This document shows, piece after piece, positions 8,988 through 17,431 of a stretch of DNA of 39,906 nucleotides. Within the stretch, counting starts at the first letter, position 1, and the number at the start of each line of letters is the position of its first letter. The translations under genes were made by a program, and so were the position numbers. The stretch covers positions 1 through 39,906 of the forward strand of contig JACOND010000010.1 of the NCBI GenBank assembly GCA_014323935.1, in the 5' to 3' direction. This DNA comes from Bdellovibrionales bacterium. GTDB taxonomy: Bacteria > Bdellovibrionota > Bdellovibrionia > Bdellovibrionales > UBA1609. The notes under the pieces are model-generated. The model worked only from the letters and a program-made list of their open reading frames with translations. It was not told where the DNA came from and ran no database searches.

Positions 8988-9376
8988 TGGATACTATAGG
9001 TAATTTTTGTACTTGTATAAGAAATGCTATTTCTGCAGGAAAACAGAAAGTAGATGTTCCTAGTTCTAATATGAGAAAAAATATTGCTAAGAAATTAAAG
9101 CAATATGGTTATATTCGTGGTTTTCATGTTGTAGAAGATGGAAAACAGGGGATGATGAGAATTTATTTGAAATATGATGGAAAACAAAGTTCTTATATTA
9201 AATACATTCAAAGAGTCAGTCGACCTTCTTATCGTCGCTATTTAAAAGCAAGTGAAATAAGAGATGTGAGATCGGGATATGGTTTAACTATCATCAGTAC
9301 AAATCAAGGGGTTTTAAGTGGCAGAGAGGCTAGAAAGAGAAAAGTGGGTGGAGAGGTTTTGTGTGAAATTTGGTAA
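8987..9376 (+). CDS. rpsH: 30S ribosomal protein S8
   Basis: S8 of 129 residues. The C-terminal region RSGYGLTIISTNQGVLSGREARKRKVGGEVLCEIW is diagnostic; the N terminus DTIGNFCTCIRNAISAGK aligns with the usual D-x-x-x-R-I-R-N pattern with Cys variants. AAGGAGGAGTAATG, where the rplE stop and this ATG share one base, is a near-ideal ribosome binding site. In enteric bacteria S8 represses the spc operon; no site can be judged here. Confidence 0.96.
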   Translation: MDTIGNFCTCIRNAISAGKQKVDVPSSNMRKNIAKKLKQYGYIRGFHVVEDGKQGMMRIYLKYDGKQSSYIKYIQRVSRPSYRRYLKASEIRDVRSGYGLTIISTNQGVLSGREARKRKVGGEVLCEIW

Positions 9377-9390
9377 AATAAGGTTTAAAA

Positions 9391-9939
9391 ATGTCTAGAA
9401 TAGGAAAACAACTTATTAAATTAGAAAAGGGGATTCAAGTTAAAAAAGAAGGGTCTTTTTGTTTGGTTCAAGCCGGAGCTAAATCTCTTAAAGTGCCTTT
9501 GCCGGAGAATCTAGAAATGAAAGTACAAGGAGATGCGGTTCAGCTCTCTCGCTTGAGGGAGGATAAAAAAACAAAATCTCTTCATGGCTTGACTCGAGTT
9601 TTACTTTCTAATGCTGTCATTGGTTTATCTAAAGGATGGAGTAAATCTTTAGAATTAAATGGTGTTGGTTATAAAGCTTCTGTTTCTGGAAAAAAACTAG
9701 AGTTAAATTTAGGCTATTCTCATCCTATCTTTTATAATATTCCCTCAGGTATAGAGATTAAAGTAGAAAAACAAACCAAAGTTTTTGTTAAAGGAGTAGA
9801 TAAAGCTTTAGTGGGTTTGACAGCTCATCAAATTCGAAGCTATCGTCCTGTAGAACCTTATTTATCTAAAGGGGTTAAATACAGTGATGAACAGGTTCGC
9901 CGAAAAGCAGGGAAATCAGGAAGTGGGGATAAGAAATAA
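9391..9939 (+). CDS. rplF: 50S ribosomal protein L6
   Basis: A 182-residue L6, two related domains: the first starts MSRIGKQLIKLEKGIQV, the second holds LELNGVGYKASVSGKKLELNLGYSHPI and the signature EPYLSKGVKYSDEQVRRKAGKSG at the end. It sits near the sarcin-ricin loop and factor-binding site. Confidence 0.96.
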   Translation: MSRIGKQLIKLEKGIQVKKEGSFCLVQAGAKSLKVPLPENLEMKVQGDAVQLSRLREDKKTKSLHGLTRVLLSNAVIGLSKGWSKSLELNGVGYKASVSGKKLELNLGYSHPIFYNIPSGIEIKVEKQTKVFVKGVDKALVGLTAHQIRSYRPVEPYLSKGVKYSDEQVRRKAGKSGSGDKK

Positions 9940-9965
9940 TAAGCTTAAGAAAAAGGGAGTTAAAA

Positions 9966-10337
9966 ATGATAAGAGTGAAATGGAAAAAAAGTCAAAGTTT
10001 AAAGATTCGAAAAAGACTTAGAAACAAAGCTCGTGGGAGAAAAAAGATTTTTGGAAATTCAACTATTCCTCGTCTTTGTGTCTTTAGAAGTGGAAAGCAT
10101 ATTTATGCTCAGTTGATAGATGATTTAAATCAAGTGACTTTACTTTGTTCTCATTCTTTAAAAATAAAAGAAAAACTAAAACCCATAGAAAAAGCGAGAA
10201 AAGTTGGTGAGTTTTTAGCTCTTCAAGCTAAAGAGAAAAAAGTAGAAAAGGTTGTTTTTGACCGTTCGGGTTTTATCTACCATGGCCGGGTAAAGGCTTT
10301 AGCAGAAGGAGCTAGGTCCGGAGGTTTAAAATTTTAG
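9966..10337 (+). CDS. rplR: 50S ribosomal protein L18
   Basis: L18 of 123 residues. The basic N terminus (KIRKRLRNKARGRKKIFG) is followed by RLCVFRSGKHIYAQLIDD and FDRSGFIYHGRVKALAEGARSGGLKF, the usual C-terminal signature. With L5 it carries 5S rRNA. AAGGGAGTTAAA provides the ribosome binding site; spacing to rplF is 26 bases. Confidence 0.95.
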   Translation: MIRVKWKKSQSLKIRKRLRNKARGRKKIFGNSTIPRLCVFRSGKHIYAQLIDDLNQVTLLCSHSLKIKEKLKPIEKARKVGEFLALQAKEKKVEKVVFDRSGFIYHGRVKALAEGARSGGLKF

Positions 10338-10371
10338 ACTTACGGCAGAATGAAAAAAGGAGATTTTATTT

Positions 10372-10863
10372 ATGACACAAAGTGATCTTTATGAAAAAGA
10401 CTTGAACGAAAGAGTTATTGCTATCAACCGAGTGACTAAAGTTGTTAAAGGAGGACGGCATTTTTCTTTTTCAGCTCTGGTTGTAACAGGAGATGGAAAA
10501 GGAAAAGTAGGAGTAGGAATGGGTAAGGCGGGAGAGGTTCCTGAATCAATCAATAAGGCAAGCCGTGTTGCTAAAAAGTCTTTAAAAAAATATAATTTTT
10601 TAAAAGGACGAACCATTCCTCATGAAGTGACAGGACATTTTGGAGCTTCTAAAGTGATTTTAAAACCTGCAGCTCCTGGAACAGGTTTAATTGCAGGAGG
10701 TCCTGTGAGGTCTATTTTAGAATGTGCAGGAGTTAAAGATATTCTTTCTAAGCGGATTGGAACTCGAAATCCTCATAACGTAGTAAAAGCAACTTTACAG
10801 GGTTTATCTCAATTGCTATCTCAAAAAATTCAAGACAAACAAAACAAAAAGGAAGTTGTATGA
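10372..10863 (+). CDS. rpsE: 30S ribosomal protein S5
   Basis: S5 of 163 residues. The N-terminal double-stranded-RNA-binding half has [24 protein letters not shown] and [18 protein letters not shown]; the C-terminal half has [27 protein letters not shown]. The region linked to accuracy and spectinomycin response (VVKGGRHF) is normal. rpmD (L30) usually follows but is missing; the stop overlaps rplO. Confidence 0.97.
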   Translation: MTQSDLYEKDLNERVIAINRVTKVVKGGRHFSFSALVVTGDGKGKVGVGMGKAGEVPESINKASRVAKKSLKKYNFLKGRTIPHEVTGHFGASKVILKPAAPGTGLIAGGPVRSILECAGVKDILSKRIGTRNPHNVVKATLQGLSQLLSQKIQDKQNKKEVV

Positions 10864-11297
10864 ATTTATTAAGTCAATTAAAACCTTATTCTGGATCTAA
10901 AAAAGCGAAAAAACGTCTTGGCCGGGGAAAGGGTTCTGGGAAAGGAGGAACTTCTACCAGAGGTCATAAAGGTCAAAGAGCGAGGAAAAGTGGTAATGCT
11001 CCTGCAGGTTTTGAAGGGGGAGCTATGCCTTTAGCAAGACGTCTACCTAAATATGGTTTTACAAATGCTCCCTTTAAAGTTGTCTATGAAATCGTGAACT
11101 TATCTCAGTTGAATCATTTGTCAGGAGAAGTGACTCCTGAAGTGTTAGTTCAAAAAGCTTGGATTAAAAAAAATAGAAAAATTAAAATTTTAGGACAAGG
11201 AAAACTTTCTAAAAAATTACAAGTAAAAGCTCATAAATTTAGTAAGAAAGCTAAAGAGGAAATTGAAAAAGCAGGAGGTCAGGTTCATATCCTGTAA
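10860..11297 (+). CDS. rplO: 50S ribosomal protein L15
   Basis: L15 of 145 residues, with the glycine/basic N-terminal block [24 protein letters not shown], then [17 protein letters not shown] and the C-terminal globular domain ending KAGGQVHIL. The ATGA overlap with rpsE shows direct coupling, leaving no room for L30. L15 is a late 50S assembly protein. Confidence 0.96.
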   Translation: MNLLSQLKPYSGSKKAKKRLGRGKGSGKGGTSTRGHKGQRARKSGNAPAGFEGGAMPLARRLPKYGFTNAPFKVVYEIVNLSQLNHLSGEVTPEVLVQKAWIKKNRKIKILGQGKLSKKLQVKAHKFSKKAKEEIEKAGGQVHIL

Positions 11298-11303
11298 ATT
11301 CGT

Positions 11304-12617
11304 ATGGAAATGCGTAGACCTTCTAACTTTACTTTTCCTAAGCAACTAAAAGATCGAATTTTATTCACAATTGGAGTTTTAATTATTTATCGTATAGGGG
11401 TTCAAATACCTACTCCTGGTGTCAATAGAAGTGCTGTTATGGAAGCTTTTTCTCAAAGAGGAGGAGGAGTTTTTGGCTTATTAAATACTTTTACAGGGGG
11501 AGCTTTGGAGCAATTTAGTATTTTAGCTTTAGGAATCATTCCCTATATTACAGCTTCGATTATTTTTCAGCTTTTACAAACCGGAGTTCCTTATTTAGAA
11601 CAGTTAAAAAAAGAAGGAGAATCGGGTCGTAAAAAAATTAATCAATACACTCGTTATGCAACTGTTCTTTTAGCTATTTTTCAAAGTTATGGTCTTTCAA
11701 AAGGTTTTTTTAATGATGAAAGTATCATTTCTATTTCTTACTTTAGCTTTATTCCTTTTCAATTTTTTACAATTATGACTTTGACGGCAGGAAGTTGTAT
11801 CTTGATGTGGTTAGGAGAGCAAATTAATGACAAAGGTGTTGGTAACGGAGCCAGCTTATTAATTTTTGCGGGGATTGCTGCAGGGATTCCTCAAGGGACA
11901 ATGAATTTATGGTCTATTGTTCAAAAAGGAGAGCTTTCAGGGGGCTTTGCTTTATCTCTTGTTTTATTTATGATTCTTATTGTAGCTGTCATTATCTTTT
12001 TAGAAACAGGTCAAAGAAGAATCCCTGTTCAATACTCTCAAAGAGCTTTAAGTAATAAACAAGCTTCCGCTCAAATGAGTCATCTTCCTTTAAAATTAAA
12101 TTTTGCTGGTGTGATTCCTCCTATTTTTGCAAGCTCTTTGTTGTTATTTCCCTCAACCATCGCTCAATTTACTCAAGCAGAATGGGCTCAGAAGTTACAA
12201 GAATCTTTTTCTTTAACAGGTTCTTTATTTAATATTTTATTTGTTGTGTTAATTATTTTTCTTTGCTTTTTTTACACAGAAGCTGTGTTTAATCCAAAAG
12301 AAATGGCTGATAATTTAAAGAAAAATGGTGGTTTTATTCCTGGAATTCGAGCCGGTCAAAACACTTCGAATTATGTTAAAAAAGTTTTAGATCGCTTAAC
12401 TGTTGCAGGAGCTATTTACCTTTCTATTGTTTGTGTTATGCCTAATATTTTAATCGATCAATTTAAAGTGCCTTTTTATTTTGGAGGAACGAGCCTCTTG
12501 ATTTTAGTGGGAGTTGCCTTAGATACAGCTCAGCAGATACAATCTCATCTTTTAACAGCTCGCTATGAAGGCATGGTTAAAGGAGTTCGCATTAAGAGCC
12601 GACGAGTTCGTTTTTAG
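11304..12617 (+). CDS. secY: Protein translocase subunit SecY
   Basis: SecY of 437 residues with about ten hydrophobic segments. The N-terminal DRILFTIGVLIIYRIGVQIPTPGV, the plug-region LNTFTGGALEQFSILALGIIPYITASII, the RRIPVQYSQR cytosolic loop and the GIRAGQNTSNYVKKVLDRLT block are all present. It forms the membrane channel for secreted and membrane proteins, including the two signal-peptide ankyrin proteins in this window. No clear Shine-Dalgarno precedes the ATG at 11304; a second in-frame ATG lies at 11310. It closes the spc-type cluster before adk. Confidence 0.97.
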   Translation: MEMRRPSNFTFPKQLKDRILFTIGVLIIYRIGVQIPTPGVNRSAVMEAFSQRGGGVFGLLNTFTGGALEQFSILALGIIPYITASIIFQLLQTGVPYLEQLKKEGESGRKKINQYTRYATVLLAIFQSYGLSKGFFNDESIISISYFSFIPFQFFTIMTLTAGSCILMWLGEQINDKGVGNGASLLIFAGIAAGIPQGTMNLWSIVQKGELSGGFALSLVLFMILIVAVIIFLETGQRRIPVQYSQRALSNKQASAQMSHLPLKLNFAGVIPPIFASSLLLFPSTIAQFTQAEWAQKLQESFSLTGSLFNILFVVLIIFLCFFYTEAVFNPKEMADNLKKNGGFIPGIRAGQNTSNYVKKVLDRLTVAGAIYLSIVCVMPNILIDQFKVPFYFGGTSLLILVGVALDTAQQIQSHLLTARYEGMVKGVRIKSRRVRF

Positions 12618-12633
12618 TCCCTTTCAAAGTTAT

Positions 12634-13290
12634 ATGAAAGTTTGTGATATTCTTTTAATAGGAATTCCTGGTTCAGGAAAAGGAACTCAAGCTTTAAAGT
12701 TAGTTCAAAAAAAGAGTTTTTTTCATTTAAGTACGGGGGATTTGTTTCGTTATAACTTGAAGGAAAAAAGTTCTTTAGGTCTTTTAGCTAAGTCTTATAT
12801 AGATAAAGGACAGTTGGTTCCAGATTTTCTAACTCAGGATATGGTAAGAGATTTTATAAAAAATATTCCTCAAACAAAAAGTATAGTTTGGGATGGTTTT
12901 CCTCGAAACCTTTCACAGTCGGAAGCTTTTGATGATATTTTAAAAAAAAACAATCGAAGTTTGACAAAAGTTTTTTATTTAAAGCTTTCAGAGACAGAAG
13001 TTATAGAACGTTTATCAGGTCGTTTATATGCCCCTAAAAGTGGTTTAACTTATCATATTAAAAACAAGGTCCCAAAAAAAAAGGGGATTTGTGATGTTTC
13101 AGGAGAAACCCTTATTTCTCGATCGGATGATAAAAAAGATGTCATAAAAAAACGTATTGCTGTTTTTTATGAACAAACAAAAGCTCTTTTAAATCATTAT
13201 AAACAGCAAAACCTATTAATTGAAGTAGAAGCTTTTGTTAAACCTGATGAGTTGTTTCAAAAGATTTTAAATCACTTTAAAAGCTTTTAA
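12634..13290 (+). CDS. adk: Adenylate kinase
   Basis: Catalyses ATP + AMP to two ADP. The P-loop GIPGSGKGTQ is at residues 10-19, then FHLSTGDLFR (AMP site), VWDGFPRN, a full-length LID domain and the SRSDDKKDVIKKRI segment. I start at the ATG at 12634 because the family begins a few residues before the P-loop strand; an earlier in-frame ATG at 12565 lies inside secY and would add 23 unrelated residues. The Shine-Dalgarno is weak, so readthrough coupling with secY is likely. 218 residues, normal for the long-LID form without a complete zinc Cys set. Confidence 0.94.
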   Translation: MKVCDILLIGIPGSGKGTQALKLVQKKSFFHLSTGDLFRYNLKEKSSLGLLAKSYIDKGQLVPDFLTQDMVRDFIKNIPQTKSIVWDGFPRNLSQSEAFDDILKKNNRSLTKVFYLKLSETEVIERLSGRLYAPKSGLTYHIKNKVPKKKGICDVSGETLISRSDDKKDVIKKRIAVFYEQTKALLNHYKQQNLLIEVEAFVKPDELFQKILNHFKSF

Positions 13291-13543
13291 GACTGTAATT
13301 TTTTTTGGGAATTATATAATAGTAAAACTATAACAGAAGTTTTATGAAAAAAATCATCGTTTTGAATTTTAAAAGAGTTTTAACAAACAGTTTAAAGAGC
13401 TTAAATTTTTATAAAGTAAATCTATGGAAAAATGAAATCAAATTTGGGTATTTTGTCATGTCTCAATAGATAATTGAAAGAGTTTGCTTTTTAGATGGGA
13501 TAAAGGGATAGGAATTTTTTATATAATTAACTAAAAAATTAAA
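13291..13543. other. Non-coding or decayed DNA after adk
   Basis: No gene or clear terminator is seen. TATAAT at 13522-13527, 17 bases before the pilin-relic ATG, may be the remains of that gene's -10 box; there is no convincing -35. Confidence 0.35.
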
Positions 13544-13851
13544 ATGAATCAAAAATTAGAAAAATTGAATTCTATAGTGGGGGGGGGTAAAAAAGGATTT
13601 TCTTAGAGTTGTTGCTATTCTTGGAGTTTTAGAAGCTGTTGCAATTCCAGCTACAAAAACAATGCAAAAACTTCAGCTGTAAAGAATTAACCATATAAAC
13701 AAAGCCTTTAAAGTTTGTATGGCTGTAAAACTTTTGATGACTGTATTCCTTGTAGTGGTTCTGATACGTATAACGGAAAAGCTTGTTTTCATATTGCTTA
13801 TAGACTGTTAAAGACGGTAAAAAAACAAAGGGCTTGTATATTATTTATTAA
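13544..13851 (+). pseudogene. Decayed type IV pilin (prepilin) gene
   Basis: Frame 1 from the ATG at 13544 encodes a short basic leader ending GGGKKGFS, a prepilin cleavage context (G before F), then stops at TAG 13604-13606. In the next frame (13602-13682) the missing pilin helix continues as VVAILGVLEAVAIPATKTMQKLQL, the hallmark N-terminal helix of type IV pilins. After a TAA at 13680 the same frame reads INKAFKVCMAVK; a one-base loss near 13728 leads into TFDDCIPCSGSDTYNGKACF, a cysteine-containing C-terminal domain, and another near 13805 into VKDGKKTKGL. So there are at least four lesions: a roughly 11-13-base deletion that removed residues around the conserved Glu5, one nonsense change and two one-base deletions. 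A G9 run at 13579-13587 lies in the leader. The gene is dead; similarity is by motif only. Confidence 0.8.
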
Positions 13852-13896
13852 ATAATGGTATGATAGTACTATAAAATGTCAGTAAAGCCCTTTTTT
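13827..13896 (+). terminator. Candidate long-loop terminator after the pilin relic
   Basis: AAAGGGCTT (13827-13835) is perfectly complementary to AAGCCCTTT (13885-13893), and the T run continues to 13896. The loop of about 49 bases contains smaller AT hairpins. The pairing is good but the long loop makes it a tentative terminator. Confidence 0.4.
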
Positions 13897-14528
13897 GACA
13901 AAATCAAGCAGTCCATGCTAGCATTGTTCCTCCTAATTTACGATTTGTATTTTGAAATCACTTTAGGTTTTTTTCAGAGTAGATATGCTGGTGATCTTAA
14001 TACTGTGAAATTAGTTTACGATGAAGAAAATGGCTATGCGTTGGCAATTCAAAACCTGCTTTCCTTATAAATTAGTATTTAATATAATTCTTTTTCAAAT
14101 TCTTGGATTTATACATTTGACAGTAAATTGAAGTTCCTAAAAAAGAATAAAGGAATTTCTAAAATACCATAAAGTTTAAATTCTATTTCTTTAAAGTTTT
14201 TAGAGTTTTTTATTAAAAGAGTTAACTCTGTTTATGACAGCTAATTCACAATACCTTGTATTTGACTTCATTTTTCGATAGATTTATTTTATAAAAATTT
14301 AAATCCTTTGAACTCTGTGTAAAATTATCCCTTTTTTCATAAAACTTCTATTATATCTTTACTATCAGTTATTTACTTACTACAATCACAGATAGAATTC
14401 CAGTTTTTTTAAAAAAAGTATTTTTTTATGGACTTATTGTTTTTTTTTAACTATTCTTCTTTTTTTGAATAAATAGCTTGTAAATTTATATAAAAATGAG
14501 TAGGAATGCTATAAACTAGGGTTAAGCC
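13852..14528. other. Gap before rpmJ without a recognised gene
   Basis: A 64-codon frame at 13876-14070 starts inside the terminator-like loop, has no ribosome binding site and matches nothing I know; I treat it as chance or another relic. The rest (14071-14460) is AT-rich with many stops on both strands. A weak promoter-like pair, TTGAAT at 14465-14470 and TATATA at 14487-14492, could start transcription of the rpmJ-rplQ part, which may need its own promoter because of this 1.2-kb gap. Confidence 0.4.
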
Positions 14529-14642
14529 ATGAAAGTTAGAGCTTCTGTTAAAAAAATTTGTAAAGACTGTTACGTTATACAAAGAAAGGGCTTTGTTCGT
14601 GTGATTTGTAAAAACCCTAAACATAAACAAAGACAAGGTTAA
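14529..14642 (+). CDS. rpmJ: 50S ribosomal protein L36
   Basis: A 37-residue zinc-ribbon protein starting [16 protein letters not shown], with Cys11, Cys14, Cys27 and His32 as the complete C-C-C-H zinc set. This is the C+ (zinc-binding) form of L36. It stabilises 23S rRNA folding late in 50S assembly. It lies 11 bases upstream of rpsM, in the place typical for bacteria with an adk-rpmJ-rpsM order, and is easy to miss because of its length. Confidence 0.95.
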   Translation: MKVRASVKKICKDCYVIQRKGFVRVICKNPKHKQRQG

Positions 14643-14653
14643 GGAGAAAAGAT

Positions 14654-15028
14654 ATGGCCCGGGTTGCAGGAGTAGATTTACCTAAAAATAAAAGGCTTTT
14701 GGTTGCTTTAACGAAAATTTACGGAATCGGACATAAGATATCTAAGGATATTTGTAAGAAGGCGGGGTTTAAAGATTCTCTTAGAGTTTATGAGTTGAGG
14801 GATGATGATATTGTAAGTCTTAGAGGAATTATTGAAAAAAACTATAAGGTAGAAGGGGATAAAAGGAGAGAAAAGGCAATGAATATTAAAAGGCTTACAG
14901 ATTTAGGTACTTATAGAGGGCTTAGGCACAGAAAAGGACTTCCGGTAAGAGGTCAAAGTACTCGTCAAAATGCAAGAACGAGAAAAGGCCCTAGAAAAAC
15001 TATTGCAAATAAAAAGAAAGCAATCTAG
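14654..15028 (+). CDS. rpsM: 30S ribosomal protein S13
   Basis: S13 of 124 residues starting [26 protein letters not shown], with the C-terminal [29 protein letters not shown] that reaches the P-site tRNA. AAGGAGAAAAGAT before the ATG is a strong ribosome binding site. First large gene of the alpha-type cluster. Confidence 0.97.
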   Translation: MARVAGVDLPKNKRLLVALTKIYGIGHKISKDICKKAGFKDSLRVYELRDDDIVSLRGIIEKNYKVEGDKRREKAMNIKRLTDLGTYRGLRHRKGLPVRGQSTRQNARTRKGPRKTIANKKKAI

Positions 15029-15065
15029 TAATAAAAAATAAATTTTAAGGAAATGAGAGAGAAAA

Positions 15066-15464
15066 ATGGCAGAAGCAGAGAAAAAAAAGAAGAAAGTAAA
15101 AAAGAAAGTTAAAAAACAAGTTCCTTTTGGACGTTGTTATATTAATTCTGGTTTTGGAAATACAATGGTTTCTTTTTCAGATCTTTCTGGAAATGTTCTC
15201 TGTTGGTCCTCTTCGGGATTACTTGGTTTTAAAGGAAGTCGTAAAGGAACTCCTTTTGTTGCTCAGTCTGTTGCAGAAGATGCAGCTAAAAAAGCTTTAG
15301 ATTTTGGGCTTAATAGTGTAGAAGTCCACATTAAAGGTCCGGGAGCGGGTCGTGAAATGGCTGTACGGGCAATTGCTCATGCCGGCTTAAAAGTGAATTT
15401 ATTAAGAGATGTGACTCCTCTTCCTCATAATGGATGTCGTCCTCCAAAAAAGAGAAGGGTTTAA
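15066..15464 (+). CDS. rpsK: 30S ribosomal protein S11
   Basis: A 132-residue S11. After a poly-lysine N-terminal tail (residues 5-18) the core has [54 protein letters not shown] and the terminal [19 protein letters not shown], which includes the Asn-Gly site that often forms isoaspartate. rpsD (S4), the next gene in most related bacteria, is missing before rpoA. Confidence 0.97.
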   Translation: MAEAEKKKKKVKKKVKKQVPFGRCYINSGFGNTMVSFSDLSGNVLCWSSSGLLGFKGSRKGTPFVAQSVAEDAAKKALDFGLNSVEVHIKGPGAGREMAVRAIAHAGLKVNLLRDVTPLPHNGCRPPKKRRV

Positions 15465-15493
15465 TTTTTTATAAAAAACAGGAGAGTTAAAAT

Positions 15494-16702
15494 ATGCAAA
15501 AACAAATTGAACTTCCAGAACATTATTATAAGTATTGGAAGGGTCTTGTGAGACCTAAAGGCTTTGAAATTGACAAAAGCAGTTTAACCTCTAGTTATGG
15601 TAAGTTTCATATTCGTCCTTTAGAAAGAGGTTTTGGTTTAACTTTAGGAAATGCAATTCGCCGGGTTTTACTTAGTTCTATGATGGGATCTGCGATTCAA
15701 GCTGTAAAATTTAAGGGGGTTTTGCATGAATTTTCAACTATCGAAGGGGTTTTAGAAGATGTTACAGATATTATTTTAAATTTAAAATCCATTCGCTTTA
15801 GACAAGAAGATTCAGAAGATAAAAACATTCGTATTGTAAAAAAAGGACCGGGTGAAGTTGTCGCAGGGGATATACAATTAAGTACAGGAATTGAAATTTT
15901 AAATCCTGAAGCTCATATAGCGACTTTAAATCATGAAGGAGAACTTGAACTAGATATTATAGTTTCTTTTGATAGAGGTTACGTTGAGGCTAAACAGAGA
16001 TCTAAAAAATTGCCATTTGGTTTTATTCCTGTTGATTCTATTCACAGTCCTATTCGCCGTGTTAATTATGCCGTTAATAGTGCAAGCGTTGGTAAGAGAA
16101 CAGATTATGATGCTTTGGTTTTAGAAGTTTGGACAGACGGTTCTTTAAAACCTGAAGAAGCAGTTCCTTTAGGTTATAAAATTTTAAAAGAACAACTCCA
16201 AGTGTTTATTAATTTTAATGAGAATATTGAACCAGCTCCTCAAGTTCAAGCGGAAAAATCTAATTTTGTAAATGATAATTTATTTCGTTCTGCAGAAAAT
16301 TTAGAACTCTCTGTTCGTAGTGCTAATTGTCTAAAAAATGCAAGAATTCGGTATATTGGAGATCTTGTCACTAAAACAGAACAAGACATGTTGAGAACTA
16401 AAAACTTTGGCCGTAAGTCTTTAAATGAAATTAAAGAGGTTTTAAAAGGTATGGGCTTAAGTTTAGGTATGGAAATTGAAGGCTGGCCTCCAAAATCTTT
16501 GTATCAAAAAGAAGAGCAACAAGAAAAAGAAATTAAAAGTGAGAGCTATCTTGGAAGTAAAAGTTTGGGTAATGGAAATTTTTCAAAAGAACCGTTAGAA
16601 GGTAGCTTTGCAAAAGAAGACTCTTCAGAAAAAGAACCTCCTTTAGAAAAACAGGAGGGAGTTGATTCAAAAGGAGAAGGTTCATCTGAGGATTCTAATT
16701 AA
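15494..16702 (+). CDS. rpoA: RNA polymerase alpha subunit with acidic C-terminal tail
   Basis: The N-terminal dimerisation domain (about 1-250) has [27 protein letters not shown] and [22 protein letters not shown]; the C-terminal DNA/activator-binding domain (about 265-340) has [16 protein letters not shown] and [21 protein letters not shown]. Length is 402, against the usual 310-345, because of a Glu/Lys/Ser-rich tail of about 60 residues that should be disordered. The start region [19 protein letters not shown] resembles the Bdellovibrio-type alpha subunit as I remember it. It is cotranscribed with rpsK and rplQ. Confidence 0.97.
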   Translation: MQKQIELPEHYYKYWKGLVRPKGFEIDKSSLTSSYGKFHIRPLERGFGLTLGNAIRRVLLSSMMGSAIQAVKFKGVLHEFSTIEGVLEDVTDIILNLKSIRFRQEDSEDKNIRIVKKGPGEVVAGDIQLSTGIEILNPEAHIATLNHEGELELDIIVSFDRGYVEAKQRSKKLPFGFIPVDSIHSPIRRVNYAVNSASVGKRTDYDALVLEVWTDGSLKPEEAVPLGYKILKEQLQVFINFNENIEPAPQVQAEKSNFVNDNLFRSAENLELSVRSANCLKNARIRYIGDLVTKTEQDMLRTKNFGRKSLNEIKEVLKGMGLSLGMEIEGWPPKSLYQKEEQQEKEIKSESYLGSKSLGNGNFSKEPLEGSFAKEDSSEKEPPLEKQEGVDSKGEGSSEDSN

Positions 16703-16717
16703 AAGATTAAGGGAAAT

Positions 16718-17233
16718 ATGAGACATCGTAAAACAAATTCTAGTACTTTTGGTCTTAAATATGGTCCTAGAAAAGCTCTTTTTAGGTCTTTGGTTTATTC
16801 TTTAGTTGAAAAAGAAAGAATAAAAACCACTCTCCCGAGGGCAAAGAGTTTGAGGTCTTTAGTTGAAAAAGCTGTTACCCTTGGGTCAAAAGGAACTCTT
16901 CACTCTCGCCGTATTTTATTAAAGAAATATCCTAATAAAAAAGTGGTCTCTAAGATTGTAGATGATTTGTCTAAAAGATTTAAAACAAGACCAGGAGGAT
17001 ACACTCGAATTATAAAGTTAGGAAATCGTAAAGGGGATCAAGCCAAAAAGGCTTTAATTGAATTTGTAGACTTTCAATTTGTTCCTAAACCAACAAAAGA
17101 AGATAAAGACAAATACAAAGCTTCTAAGGAGTATAGAAAACTTCGACGCATGCAAACTAAGAAAAAAGAAGAAAAGAAAAAAACTCTCAGAAAAATTAGA
17201 ACTCAATCTTTTAGAAAAAATTTGAAAATATAG
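16718..17233 (+). CDS. rplQ: 50S ribosomal protein L17 with basic extension
   Basis: L17 core at residues 1-120: MRHRKTNSSTFGLKYGPRKALFRSLVYSLVEKERIKTTLPRAKSLR at the start and GGYTRIIKLGNRKGDQAKKALIEFV further on. A Lys/Arg/Glu-rich C-terminal extension of about 50 residues (to 171) follows, ending in a coiled-coil-like basic stretch. Last gene of the superoperon. A 7-bp stem at 17281-17302 lies downstream but has no U tract, so the terminator is unclear. Confidence 0.95.
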   Translation: MRHRKTNSSTFGLKYGPRKALFRSLVYSLVEKERIKTTLPRAKSLRSLVEKAVTLGSKGTLHSRRILLKKYPNKKVVSKIVDDLSKRFKTRPGGYTRIIKLGNRKGDQAKKALIEFVDFQFVPKPTKEDKDKYKASKEYRKLRRMQTKKKEEKKKTLRKIRTQSFRKNLKI

Positions 17234-17431
17234 CGTTATTTTGTGATATTTAGACATTTTTAACTCTAATATTTCTTTTTAAAGGTAGATTAAGTTACCT
17301 TTCTAGCAAAAATAAATCTCAATACTAATAGCTCCCTAAGAATTTCTATCTATACTAAATTAAAGTTTTAAATTTTAAAATCCGATAGAGTTTTAAAAAT
17401 GTATAGATTTATTAAAATTTAAATAACTAAG

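Noticed and set aside
12565..12633. Upstream start for adenylate kinase inside secY
   Set aside because: The extra 23 residues are secY codons in another frame; the family starts just before the P-loop.
13876..14070. 64-residue plus-strand open frame between adk and rpmJ
   Set aside because: Starts in the loop of a terminator-like hairpin, no ribosome binding site, not recognised; kept only as part of the gap description.
14451..14636. Minus-strand 61-residue open frame
   Set aside because: Shadow of rpmJ, whose plus-strand product has the full zinc ligand set.
17281..17302. Stem AAAGGTA/TACCTTT after rplQ as a terminator
   Set aside because: No U tract follows on either strand, so a terminator call is not supported.
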